A DNA stretch of 64,000 nucleotides, from positions 66,829 to 130,828 of the forward strand of contig JAFWZH010000133.1 of NCBI GenBank assembly GCA_017522515.1. Direction: 5' to 3'. The notes below the pieces were generated by a model. It was not told the origin of the DNA. It saw nothing but the letters and a program-made list of their open reading frames with translations, and did not search any database. Positions within the stretch are counted from its first letter, which is position 1, and every line of letters starts with the position of its first letter. Below, one piece after another: positions 1 to 8,031 of this stretch. Source of the stretch: Clostridia bacterium. GTDB lineage: Bacteria; Bacillota_A; Clostridia; UBA1212; UBA1255. Made by a program: the position numbers and the translations under genes.

Positions 1-202
1 CCTTGTCTTTCTTAAGAGGTACTCCGGAATCAAACAAATCACCTGATATCATGATGATTTTAATCTCATGTAGTGCAGCGTAGCTTACCATTTTATTAAA
101 AGCCTGTCTGACTTCTGATTTTCTTATATCCGCCTTGTCTTTAGGTAGTTTCGCCTCAATCTTTGAGCCCAAATGTATATCTGCCGAGTGAATAATTTTC
201 AT
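1..202 (-). CDS. sbcD: Exonuclease SbcCD subunit D (N-terminal part, cut by window edge)
   Basis: Only the first 67 codons are inside the window; the gene continues to the left. The translation begins MKIIHSADIHLGS and has the calcineurin-type metallophosphoesterase signature: Asp8 and His10 of a DxH motif, then ISGDLFDSG near residues 53-61, which would supply further metal ligands. Start, spacing and motif match the Mre11/SbcD family, the nuclease subunit that with SbcC opens hairpin and protein-blocked DNA ends. The ATG at 202 is preceded by an AGAGGTG ribosome site. No sbcC is visible because the downstream side lies outside the window. Another metallophosphoesterase with the same N-terminus is possible but less likely. 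Confidence 0.82.
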   Translation of the reverse strand, partial: MKIIHSADIHLGSKIEAKLPKDKADIRKSEVRQAFNKMVSYAALHEIKIIMISGDLFDSGVPLKKDK

Positions 203-231
203 TTTATGCACCTCTTTTTCTTTAGAATTAT

Positions 232-268
232 TCTAAAAAAGGCATCTCCACAGAGGAAATGCCTTTAA
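232..268 (-). terminator. Rho-independent terminator after the zinc-ribbon protein
   Basis: Inverted repeat AAAGGCAT / ATGCCTTT with a partly paired interior, followed on the minus strand by a TTTTTTAG run. It lies between the stop of the gene at 294..1160 and the start of sbcD, so it separates the two transcripts. Confidence 0.75.
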
Positions 269-293
269 AAAACAACTAAAAATCACTGAAAAA

Positions 294-1160
294 TCAGCCA
301 AACAAATCACCTAAGTCACCTAAATCACCTAAGTCACCAAGTGCATCACCTAAATCGCCAAGATCTTCAAGAGCTTTTGCAGCCTCTACCAATTCATGAA
401 TCTTTAATTCTCCGTTCTTGGAGCAAGGATACCAGTCACCGTCAATTTTTACAGCATAGATTGTTTCTTCTAATTCGTCTTCATCATCGTCGCCTTCAAC
501 AACAATCTCCAACTCCAATTCAACAGCTTCGTCTACGTCTTTCTTGGCAATATCATAATGTGATTTAAGATAATCTTTAATTTTATCTAAGTCAGATTCT
601 CCAACCTCGTCTGTATCAACAATATCATAAGAGAAAGATACGTCCTTGCCAACCATTTCTTCGTACATTTCGATTGAAGTGTCATAAAAATCTTCTATGC
701 ATTCTTCTACATCTTCAACGTCTACGCTTAACTCATCGTCTGCATATTCCCAATATGCCTCAGGAGCAAGGTCCTCAACTTTGCTTGCTTTGCCTTTGTA
801 TGCAACTTTAAAGTAATTATCAGCTGCATCCTCAGCACCGCCACCTGAAAGTGCTATAACAAGAACAAGTATAACAACAAGTGCTAAAGCAACACCGCTA
901 ACGATAATAAGTGCATTTTTATCTTTGTTTTTAAGCTTTGCAATAAATCCGTTAACTGCACCTGCAAATCCGGCTTCTTGTGCTACGGGAGCCTCTTGCT
1001 GTGCGCAATCACCGTTGCACTCCGTACAATCACAAGCAGAAGCCTCTGCAGAAGCCTCAACCGGAGCTGTTTCCGGTGCTGCTGTGCTTGTACCGCAATT
1101 CTTACAAAAAGCTACTTCGTCTGCTAACTCAGTACCACAATTCTTACAAAATTTACTCAT
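294..1160 (-). CDS. Zinc-ribbon, single-pass membrane protein with acidic outer domain
   Basis: 288 aa. The N-terminus is a zinc ribbon (CxxC at residues 5-8 and 19-22), followed by an Ala/Glu/Pro-rich linker with a second small Cys cluster (about 42-52), one strong transmembrane segment (about 82-103) and a very acidic C-terminal half. By topology the zinc ribbon would be cytoplasmic and the acidic domain outside. The extreme C-terminus is a run of Leu-Gly-Asp repeats ending DLFG. The start at 1160 was chosen because GGAGGT sits 8 nt upstream; the in-frame longer form would include that ribosome site. It resembles the many Clostridia zinc-ribbon membrane proteins of unknown function. It is a single-gene unit with its own promoter and terminator. 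No specific function can be assigned. Confidence 0.75.
   Translation of the reverse strand: MSKFCKNCGTELADEVAFCKNCGTSTAAPETAPVEASAEASACDCTECNGDCAQQEAPVAQEAGFAGAVNGFIAKLKNKDKNALIIVSGVALALVVILVLVIALSGGGAEDAADNYFKVAYKGKASKVEDLAPEAYWEYADDELSVDVEDVEECIEDFYDTSIEMYEEMVGKDVSFSYDIVDTDEVGESDLDKIKDYLKSHYDIAKKDVDEAVELELEIVVEGDDDEDELEETIYAVKIDGDWYPCSKNGELKIHELVEAAKALEDLGDLGDALGDLGDLGDLGDLFG
305..363 (-). repeat. 9-bp tandem repeat coding for Leu-Gly-Asp
   Basis: About six copies of a 9-nt unit (plus-strand consensus TCACCTAAR, one interrupted by an extra Ala codon) encode the LGD repeats at the C-terminus of the zinc-ribbon protein. The unit is a multiple of three, so copy-number changes keep the frame. 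Confidence 0.7.
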
Positions 1161-1201
1161 ATTCTTTCTACCTCCACTATGTAAACATAATTTACTCGCA
1201 T

Positions 1202-1230
1202 ATATTATCACAAAGTAAAAAATTTTACAA
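1202..1230 (-). promoter_or_regulatory. Putative sigma-A promoter of the zinc-ribbon protein
   Basis: Read on the minus strand: TTGTAA, 17-nt spacer, TAATAT, about 40 nt upstream of the ATG at 1160. Two mismatches to consensus at each box or fewer. Confidence 0.45.
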
Positions 1231-1261
1231 TAACAAATAGCCTTTTTAATACTGTATGTAT

Positions 1262-4200
1262 TTATTGTGTTACATATGCATATGCAGAATCACCATACAT
1301 CATCATCGCTTTTACCAATTCTACAAGTTCTGTGTTCGTCGAGCTTTGCATACTGTATGCGTATGATTCAATACTGTAAACGGCCGTACCGCCAAGTTCG
1401 TTTCCTTCGCTGTCACACACAGTAAAGCATACTGTTTTACTCATTTGGGAAACATCCAAATCCTCAAACAAAAATGTTTTAACCGGCGTTCCCTCAGGCC
1501 CTGTAACTTCTTCAAAAATATCTTCTGTAAGCGTTGCCAGTACATTGTTGTTTGTATCTGTTACTTTTACCACAACACCTTCAGATTCGTCTACATCAAA
1601 ATATCCGCGTATTGCCACCTTATTTTCAAGGAACAATGTCATCCCCACCCATTTAGCACTGTCTTCTTCTGCCTTCGACGGAATGCTCTTCACGGTTTTT
1701 AACTCTCGCAGTGCAGAAGTTCCCCAAGAAGCTTGCTCATCTGTGAGTTTACTATCGGCAAGATTATCAACATTATGTTTCATATATACTTGTGCCGCTG
1801 CCCCGTAACGAAGCATATCAACAAGCAGCGTGCGGAATTCCGTATTAGCGGAACTGCCTAACATAGAATAAATATATGAGGTTACTTTATATTCAAACAC
1901 TTCTCCGGTATATGTAATTCCATCAATTTCTGCATACAAAGTAGCCGAAATAGTGTCATTCATCATTTGAGGAGCTATATCCTCAAATGCGAATGAATAG
2001 CATTGTGTTCCGTATAAAATTTCCTCCTTTGCTTCTAAAATTACAGTCTTTCCGGCAAAAACAGCAGTTATATACGGTTTACTGTACCCTGCCGCATCAA
2101 ATTCTGCTTTTTTAACGAGGAATTTAACCGTTATATCATTTTGCAAAGAAAGATTTGTTCCGTTTATGGCAAGTGGCGAAATTGTCTCTGAATCCTGACT
2201 CACAAAAGTAAGTACACCGTTTTCTGCTGCATACTGACTTGTTACATCTACTATTTCGCCCGTTTCTTCTGTGGAATAAATTTCTACAATTTCAAGCTTG
2301 AGTTCTGTAGAACCTACAGCATCTTCACTTACGTTAAAAGTAAGCTCTCCCATAACGCCTGATTTCGTAATATTTTCTGCATTAGCCCAAGTCATTATAT
2401 AAGGTTTTTTCGCAATGGTAGGACTAGCTGTAAATACAGCCTTTTCAAAAGCACTGCCGCTACACGTTTCTTTTAATGATAGATATGTTGTATCAAAAGC
2501 GACCTTTACCGCAATATAGCTTATACCCATATTATCCGGTATGGATAATGTTATTTTTTTCGTTCCTCCTGCAATTACAGAGGCATCATCAATACTGACA
2601 GCACTTTTTACCGTAGTGTATACAGAAAAAGCCACAGTATCACTATATTGTATGCTTTCCGTCCCGGAGGAGCCCATTAAAACTGCAAAATAATTGCCTA
2701 CAGCAGATGGTGTCTTAAACTGCACTGTCAAAGCACATCCCATAGTAATTACGTCAACAGGTGCATCTGTTCCGGGTACTTTTCCTTCTCTGTAAATCTC
2801 AATTCTTTCATTTTTAATTGCTGTGTCATTATAATCCACGGTGGCTTGGATGTTTGTGCCGGCATCGTATTCTGTAGCATCAAGTGTAAGCAGGGCATTT
2901 TCCGAGCCTGTTGGTTCAAGGCAAACATTATCAATATAAATTGCTCTGCCACAAGTACCCATAGCCACTGCCTTCGTATATGAAACTAATGCGATTGACG
3001 TAGTTTTCTTTAAAATACCATCACCATCATAAATACTTGCCTGTCTGTAATATCTTTCTGAGTAGTCTGTTGCCTTTCCTGTAGGCACTTTATCTTTTGA
3101 ATATGCAACAGAGGCAATCAATTTACTATCCAAATAAAACCTTATAACACCGCCGGCATTATCTACAGCCTTAAATGTATGAAAACCATCATTTATACTA
3201 CTATCAAATTCAAAGCTCTCTGTAATTTGCGAGAGTATGCCTGTTTCTTCGTCAAGACATATAACATATATCTCCATATATGTAGGATAAATACTGACTC
3301 CTATACCGCTCTTTGCTACAGATGCATCACCATTTAATTTATTTGATGCAAAAAAAGTATTACTGCTACCGTCATTTTCATATCCAAAATTAAAAATAAA
3401 TCCTGCAAAATGACTGGCGTTGTCCTTGGGCTGAATATCCGAGGAAAAAATGTATGGTACATTATTTGCATATCTATTGTCATTTACTAAGCTGTCATTC
3501 ATTAAATAAATATACTTACTGCTACCTGATACAATATACTTAGATTCGTTACTGCCTTCATTTGGTGTCCATGTGGCTCTCAAAGGATTTCGTATACGTC
3601 CAAAACTTTTATATGATGTGTTTACAAGAGAAGAGTTATTTGTTACACGGCTGTCATTAAGATTGTAAAACTCTCTTGTGAGTGCACTAAGACACTCCGG
3701 CACAACCTCCAATTTAAAACTTGTCTCTACTGTAGTGTATATTTGACAAAACATTGCATCATAATTCTCTGCTTGTGCCAAATTATCAAAAATACCAACA
3801 TACGCTATATCGACTGTACCGCTCTCAGTAGTAACACCACCAATTCTCAAGGATTTTATAGTAGCGCAAAGCTGTTCTTTTGTAGGTCCCGACTCATTCT
3901 CCCCCAAAAGCTCTGTGTAAATATCGTATGTCAGAAGGCGCCACTCACCATCACAAAGCATTTTATCTTTCTCTAAGAGACCTGCTCCCGACAAGGACCA
4001 ACCTCCGGCTGTAGTCTCGGGATATATATAGGAATTAGCTATAGCAGAATCTGCCGACGCTCTGTATTTGATTGCCAGTGTTTTACCGTTCCAAGTTACA
4101 TCTGTCATGTCAATCGTAAAATACGGATCAGAAACATTCACTGTGGTAAATGTACTGTAATCTTCACCTTTTGTACAAGACACTCCGTTTGATAAATCCG

Positions 4201-4348
4201 GCGAAAAAGGAGCCGTCTCACCTGCCATAATTGTAACTCCGGAATACTCGTAAATGGAGTTTGCAGCTGCAGCGTTAATAGGCATTACAATAGGCAAAAA
4301 TAAGCTTAATGCTATAAAAAATGCAATAAAATGCTTTGTATTTTTCAT
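1262..4348 (-). CDS. Large secreted multidomain protein with cohesin-like domain and duplicated C-terminal module
   Basis: 1028 aa with a clear signal peptide (residues 1-29, hydrophobic core then AAAA). The mature part looks like a string of beta-sandwich domains: an N-terminal carbohydrate-binding-like region (about 30-200), a LamG/concanavalin-like region (about 240-480), an Ig-like stretch (about 490-575) and a cohesin-like domain (about 577-715: AVSIDDASVIAGG, then FDTTYLSL, then GELTFNVSED). The last 295 residues are two related halves, each ending in an alpha-helical motif: MLRYGAAAQVY near 880 region upstream half and MMMYGDSAYAYV at the very end. The same module ends the protein at 4939..6699. 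No catalytic motif, dockerin, sortase signal or S-layer repeat was seen, so a role in surface or polysaccharide binding is inferred only. The ATG follows AGGAGCGG. It lies just downstream of a terminator and a weak promoter. Confidence 0.8.
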   Translation of the reverse strand: MKNTKHFIAFFIALSLFLPIVMPINAAAANSIYEYSGVTIMAGETAPFSPDLSNGVSCTKGEDYSTFTTVNVSDPYFTIDMTDVTWNGKTLAIKYRASADSAIANSYIYPETTAGGWSLSGAGLLEKDKMLCDGEWRLLTYDIYTELLGENESGPTKEQLCATIKSLRIGGVTTESGTVDIAYVGIFDNLAQAENYDAMFCQIYTTVETSFKLEVVPECLSALTREFYNLNDSRVTNNSSLVNTSYKSFGRIRNPLRATWTPNEGSNESKYIVSGSSKYIYLMNDSLVNDNRYANNVPYIFSSDIQPKDNASHFAGFIFNFGYENDGSSNTFFASNKLNGDASVAKSGIGVSIYPTYMEIYVICLDEETGILSQITESFEFDSSINDGFHTFKAVDNAGGVIRFYLDSKLIASVAYSKDKVPTGKATDYSERYYRQASIYDGDGILKKTTSIALVSYTKAVAMGTCGRAIYIDNVCLEPTGSENALLTLDATEYDAGTNIQATVDYNDTAIKNERIEIYREGKVPGTDAPVDVITMGCALTVQFKTPSAVGNYFAVLMGSSGTESIQYSDTVAFSVYTTVKSAVSIDDASVIAGGTKKITLSIPDNMGISYIAVKVAFDTTYLSLKETCSGSAFEKAVFTASPTIAKKPYIMTWANAENITKSGVMGELTFNVSEDAVGSTELKLEIVEIYSTEETGEIVDVTSQYAAENGVLTFVSQDSETISPLAINGTNLSLQNDITVKFLVKKAEFDAAGYSKPYITAVFAGKTVILEAKEEILYGTQCYSFAFEDIAPQMMNDTISATLYAEIDGITYTGEVFEYKVTSYIYSMLGSSANTEFRTLLVDMLRYGAAAQVYMKHNVDNLADSKLTDEQASWGTSALRELKTVKSIPSKAEEDSAKWVGMTLFLENKVAIRGYFDVDESEGVVVKVTDTNNNVLATLTEDIFEEVTGPEGTPVKTFLFEDLDVSQMSKTVCFTVCDSEGNELGGTAVYSIESYAYSMQSSTNTELVELVKAMMMYGDSAYAYVTQ

Positions 4349-4379
4349 AAAACCGCTCCTAAGAAGAATCTTTTTTTAG

Positions 4380-4407
4380 TTTATATCATAATATCAATAA
4401 AGTCAAA
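4380..4407 (-). promoter_or_regulatory. Weak putative promoter for the 1028-aa secreted protein
   Basis: Minus strand TTTGAC, 16 nt, TATAAA, immediately after the terminator of the 40-aa peptide gene. Spacing is short, so support is modest. Confidence 0.35.
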
Positions 4408-4440
4408 CAAAAAAAAATGCAGCCTTAAAACGACTGCATT
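4406..4440 (-). terminator. Terminator after the 40-aa peptide gene
   Basis: AATGCAG / CTGCATT stem (7 bp, internal mismatches) with an A/T run on both sides; on the minus strand a run of T follows. Its sequence is a degenerate copy of the terminator at 4698..4727. Confidence 0.65.
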
Positions 4441-4461
4441 TTTTATCGAGTTGATTATTAA

Positions 4462-4584
4462 TCAAACCCAATCCGGAGGAAGCTCGATTCCACCTTCGTT
4501 GGTACCGCCATTACCATTACTTGCGCAGATAACATCTTCACAAGCGAAAGCAATAACCTCAACAACAGGATTAATAAACTCCAT
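4462..4584 (-). CDS. 40-aa peptide, LPPDWV C-terminus (paralogue of the 56-aa peptide)
   Basis: A small gene encoding 40 residues, too short for routine gene calling. It starts MEFINPVVEVIAFACEDVIC and ends GGIELPPDWV, with an Asn/Gly-rich linker between. The ATG has a strong GAGGGGTG ribosome site 6 nt upstream, a promoter (4654..4682) and a terminator, which together argue for a real gene. The 56-aa neighbour shares both ends: PVVEVxxFxxEDxICxS and GGIxLPPDWV. No signal peptide or membrane segment is evident. Function unknown; a precursor-type or structural peptide is possible, but no maturase or transporter gene is nearby. Confidence 0.75.
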   Translation of the reverse strand: MEFINPVVEVIAFACEDVICASNGNGGTNEGGIELPPDWV

Positions 4585-4653
4585 ACGTTACACCCCTCTC
4601 GTATTTAATTTACACAAACCACCGATTTAAGTAATAACTTAGTTTTGATAGTC

Positions 4654-4682
4654 TATATACTCATTTTCATTTTATATGTAAA
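4654..4682 (-). promoter_or_regulatory. Putative promoter of the 40-aa peptide gene
   Basis: Minus strand TTTACA, 17 nt, TATATA. It lies between the terminator of the 56-aa peptide gene and the ribosome site of the 40-aa peptide gene, which is where a promoter would be needed. Confidence 0.55.
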
Positions 4683-4697
4683 GCATCTTTTTGTCAA

Positions 4698-4727
4698 TAA
4701 AAAAATGCAGCCTTAAAAGGCTGCATT
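4698..4727 (-). terminator. Strong terminator after the 56-aa peptide gene
   Basis: Near-perfect hairpin: AATGCAGCCTT pairs with AAGGCTGCATT, with a T run following on the minus strand. It ends the transcript of the 586-aa protein and the 56-aa peptide. Confidence 0.85.
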
Positions 4728-4746
4728 CTTTTATCAAAGTAGTATA

Positions 4747-4917
4747 TTATACCCAATCCGGAGGAAGATCAATTCCGCCACCGCCTGTGCCTACATTTGA
4801 AAGATCATCGTCTTCACCGAAGAATCCACCGGCACCACCAGTAGTACTTGTGCAGATAATGTCTTCAACTTGGAAGTTAACTACTTCTACAACGGGTAAA
4901 CCAAAAATCTTTTTCAT
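4747..4917 (-). CDS. 56-aa peptide, Gly-rich centre and LPPDWV C-terminus
   Basis: 56 residues, starting MKKIFGLPVVEVVNFQVEDI, then ICTS, a Gly/Asp-rich linker with GEDDDLSN, and ending GGGGIDLPPDWV. The GGAAGGAGA ribosome site overlaps the stop of the upstream 586-aa gene (21 nt gap), so the two are almost certainly one transcript and may be translationally coupled. The conserved ends shared with the 40-aa peptide, and the variable middle, suggest two functional ends joined by a flexible linker. Both keep one Cys followed by a small residue and Ser. No known family could be named from sequence alone. Confidence 0.8.
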   Translation of the reverse strand: MKKIFGLPVVEVVNFQVEDIICTSTTGGAGGFFGEDDDLSNVGTGGGGIDLPPDWV

Positions 4918-4938
4918 AGTATTCGTCTCCTTCCTATA

Positions 4939-6699
4939 TTATGCTACGTATGCAGCTGCTGAATCGCCGTATACCATTAATGCCTTAACCAATTTGCACA
5001 TAGGATCTGTTGCTGTGTCTTTATTAGCAGCATAAGCGCCTATGCCGTAAGTAAGTGTACCACTGATTGCTATGCCATTAGCGTTGCATGCAGTGAATTT
5101 TACTGCCTGTCTAAATTGGTGAGGTCCAATAACGTCAACAACTACTCTGTAGCCATTGTCAAGAGTCTCAAACTCTGTGATGTCGTATGTTTTATTGCCA
5201 ACAGTTACTTTAACAATCTCAGCTTCGCCTTCAAATCTAACTGCGAGGTTTACTGTATCTCCAAAGTATACTGTTCCTGCTTTCCATGATACTGTAGGAT
5301 CTAAAACATCTGTTGTAATTGAAGGAACTGTTGAGTCAGCCACATAGTTGTATACACGATCCTTATCAGTATCAGAAAGATCACTGTTTACGAGAGCATC
5401 AACATTATAATCTCTATAATCTTGTGCTGCTGCACCATAGTTAAGTAAATCCTTTAAGAGGTTTACAAGCTGTGCGCTTGAGCTAGCATCAGCCAACATT
5501 GCGTCGCAGTAAGTTTTTACACTGTAAACGCTCTCATCAACCTTAGCATCGTCAACATAAAGTTCAGCTGTGAACTCGTCGCCCATTTGCTGAGGTCCGA
5601 AGTTACCAAATGAATATACAAACTTGTCGCCATCAGCTACGCCTGTGATTTTCTCACCATCAACCATAACGTAAGCGTTTGCATCAACACCTTCTGCATA
5701 ATAGTTAATTGCAATACCATCGCTCAATGTAAGAGAAGCACCGGCAAAAGCAGGATCAACTACTGCAGGAGCGAATCCTGTGTTAGTTCCCGGCAAAGGA
5801 TTGTTAACTGTTGCATCGAATGTATAGCCAACAATACCATAGTTATCAACATGCAAACCACCTGTTGTTACAATAGAACCATCTGAGTTAGCAGCAACAC
5901 CGATGTTTACGTTAGCTTGCTTGCAAACAGAAACATTGCTTGCTGTAACTTGTGTTGCACCATAAGCATCTGCTACAGACATTGCTGTGTAGTAATTACC
6001 GCTTATTGAAGAAAGTGTAACTGTTGAAATCAATGTGTTATCATAGTAAACTTTCATTACACCAGCGTTGTTATCAATAACCTGTACAGTCTTCCATGTG
6101 CTGAGTGAACCTTCAGCAAGATCAACTGTGTAGAATACTTGACCTGCTGTACCGTCATAAGCACCGATTTTGATTGTGTCTTTTGTTGCATCTGCTACAT
6201 CAAAAGCGATAGAAATACCTTTAGATGTATTAGAAACAGCTTGAGAACCAGTAGCACTTTCAAGACCTAAACGCAAAGCTGCAAAATGACCTGCTACAAA
6301 AGCAGAATCCAATTTTACATCCATTGTTACATGGTATGAAGAACCGATGTAATAATCATGTACATGGTACGCACCAGGGTTGAAATTCATGTAGTTGTGA
6401 TACTTTGAATCACTGTCAACACCCCAGAAAGGTCCGTCACCATCATTACCTGTAATATGCTTAGGTGTACTATGATCTCTCAAGTAACCAACATATGGTG
6501 CACCACGAAGATAACCATCATGTGAAACAGTTAAATCCTCAGCATCAAACCAGAAACCAGCTTTGTTTGCTGAATTCGCAACACCGGCATATGTGCTGAG
6601 AAGCTCTGTGCTATATGCAAAAGCAAACATACTGAAACTTGCAATAAGTAAAGCTACTGCAATGCAAAGAGCGAGAACTTTTGAAATTGTTCTTTTCAT
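4939..6699 (-). CDS. Secreted LamG-like protein with duplicated C-terminal YG(A/D)xA module
   Basis: 586 aa. Signal peptide at residues 1-28 (charged MKRTISK start, hydrophobic core, AFA-Y cleavage site). Residues about 35-260 have LamG/concanavalin-like features (strands ending VTMDVKLDSAF and GVMKVYYDNTLIS, typical of these jelly rolls). Residues 322-471 and 472-586 are two related halves, each a beta-rich part plus a helix: LLNYGAAAQDY in the first and LMVYGDSAAAYV at the end. The same pair of halves ends the 1028-aa protein. The start at 6699 was chosen because GGAGGT lies 8 nt upstream; a longer in-frame form (MEVKK) would include that site. TATAAT occurs at 6770..6775 on the minus strand but no good -35 box fits. 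Likely a cell-surface or secreted glycan-binding protein; no catalytic motif seen. Confidence 0.8.
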   Translation of the reverse strand: MKRTISKVLALCIAVALLIASFSMFAFAYSTELLSTYAGVANSANKAGFWFDAEDLTVSHDGYLRGAPYVGYLRDHSTPKHITGNDGDGPFWGVDSDSKYHNYMNFNPGAYHVHDYYIGSSYHVTMDVKLDSAFVAGHFAALRLGLESATGSQAVSNTSKGISIAFDVADATKDTIKIGAYDGTAGQVFYTVDLAEGSLSTWKTVQVIDNNAGVMKVYYDNTLISTVTLSSISGNYYTAMSVADAYGATQVTASNVSVCKQANVNIGVAANSDGSIVTTGGLHVDNYGIVGYTFDATVNNPLPGTNTGFAPAVVDPAFAGASLTLSDGIAINYYAEGVDANAYVMVDGEKITGVADGDKFVYSFGNFGPQQMGDEFTAELYVDDAKVDESVYSVKTYCDAMLADASSSAQLVNLLKDLLNYGAAAQDYRDYNVDALVNSDLSDTDKDRVYNYVADSTVPSITTDVLDPTVSWKAGTVYFGDTVNLAVRFEGEAEIVKVTVGNKTYDITEFETLDNGYRVVVDVIGPHQFRQAVKFTACNANGIAISGTLTYGIGAYAANKDTATDPMCKLVKALMVYGDSAAAYVA

Positions 6700-6838
6700 T
6701 TTTTTTACCTCCACTAATTATTTTTCTAAACCCCCATGAAAAGGAAGGGATTCGCTTTAGCAATTTTACATTATACAAAGCACTTTTGCAAGTATTTTTT
6801 TTAAAACACAAAAAACTAACAAAAAAAACACAAAAAAA

Positions 6839-8011
6839 TCAAAATTCTTTCCTTAATGCCGCAAAAGACTCCTTAGAATTTTTAATTGTATCCATGCTTA
6901 CGCAGTATGCCAATCTAAAGTAACCCGGACATCCGAAGCCGGTACCGCTTACAAGAACAAGTCTGTGTTCAAGAGCTTTTTTGCAAAATACCACATCATC
7001 TTCTATAGGTGCTTTAGGGAATAAATAAAACGCACCTTGCGGTTTTTCACACTCATATCCTGTATCTATAAGTATCTCGTAAAGCGCATCTCTGCGTTCC
7101 TTATATGCCTCAAGCCCTGCAACATCATCAAGATGTTCTGCAACTACTTTCTGAAAAAGTCCCGGTGCATTAACAAAACCAAGCGTTCTGTTGCAGAAAA
7201 TCATTGCATCAGCAAGTATTGATGCACCCTCTATTGCAGGATTTATCGCCACATATCCGATTCTCTCTCCCGGCAGTGCCAAGGACTTACTAAAGGAATT
7301 TACTACTATCGAATTACTGAATATGGCACTGATTGCAGGAACTTTTACTCCGTCATAAACAATTTTAACGTATGGCTCGTCAGAAACCACATATATTGTA
7401 TGACTTTTTTCCTTTTCAACTTTCTCCAAAACTGCATTTAATGCTCTTAAACTCTCCTCTGTATATACAGCACCACTTGGATTATTGGGAGAATTAAGTA
7501 TAATCGCCTTTGTTTTGTCTGTAATTGCTTTTTCTATTGCTTCTACATCAAGTTGAAATGTCCCCGGGACAGAAGGCACCGGAACAATTTTACCGCCAAA
7601 ATTTGAAACATATCCTCTGTATTCTCCAAAGAAGGGCGCAATAACAATAACTTCATCACCGGGATTCAGTATAGAATCCATCGTAATTGAAAGTCCTGCC
7701 GCAGCTCCCGTTACCATGATTATATTATCTCCCGAGAAATCAACTCCTGTTTCTTTTTTCAAATAAGACGCTATCTTTGCGCGCACATCGGGATAACCTG
7801 CATTTGCCATGTATTTATGTATGCCCGGTTCAGAGGCATATCTTTTTAAATCCTCAATTACCGATTGGGGCGGCTCCGGGTCAGGATTTCCGAGTGCAAA
7901 GTCATAAACATTCTCTGCACCGTATTTCTTTTTTAATATATTTCCTTGTTCAAACATAGCTCTAATTGCAGAGCCACCTGCCAAGCTGCCAACTATTCTG
8001 TCTGAAAACAT
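6839..8011 (-). CDS. PLP-dependent class I/II aminotransferase
   Basis: 390 aa, fold-type I aminotransferase of the aspartate aminotransferase superfamily. The cofactor lysine is K242 in NSFSKSLALPGERIGY; N177 sits in NSPNNPSG and D211 in SDEPY, both expected cofactor contacts; the N-terminal half has the GNPDPEPP substrate loop. Such enzymes move an amino group from an amino acid to a keto acid in the cytoplasm. The exact substrate cannot be read from the sequence. It is the last gene of the long minus-strand run, 20 nt after rpe, with a GTGAGG ribosome site. Its downstream side is T-rich on the minus strand but shows no hairpin. Confidence 0.9.
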   Translation of the reverse strand: MFSDRIVGSLAGGSAIRAMFEQGNILKKKYGAENVYDFALGNPDPEPPQSVIEDLKRYASEPGIHKYMANAGYPDVRAKIASYLKKETGVDFSGDNIIMVTGAAAGLSITMDSILNPGDEVIVIAPFFGEYRGYVSNFGGKIVPVPSVPGTFQLDVEAIEKAITDKTKAIILNSPNNPSGAVYTEESLRALNAVLEKVEKEKSHTIYVVSDEPYVKIVYDGVKVPAISAIFSNSIVVNSFSKSLALPGERIGYVAINPAIEGASILADAMIFCNRTLGFVNAPGLFQKVVAEHLDDVAGLEAYKERRDALYEILIDTGYECEKPQGAFYLFPKAPIEDDVVFCKKALEHRLVLVSGTGFGCPGYFRLAYCVSMDTIKNSKESFAALRKEF

Positions 8012-8031
8012 AACTTTTCCTCACTTACTGT

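Noticed and set aside
294..1211. Longer zinc-ribbon protein starting MIIYASKLC
   Set aside because: The extension includes the GGAGGT ribosome site of the ATG at 1160.
6700..6838. Terminator after the aminotransferase gene
   Set aside because: Only poly-T rich minus-strand sequence; no stable hairpin found.
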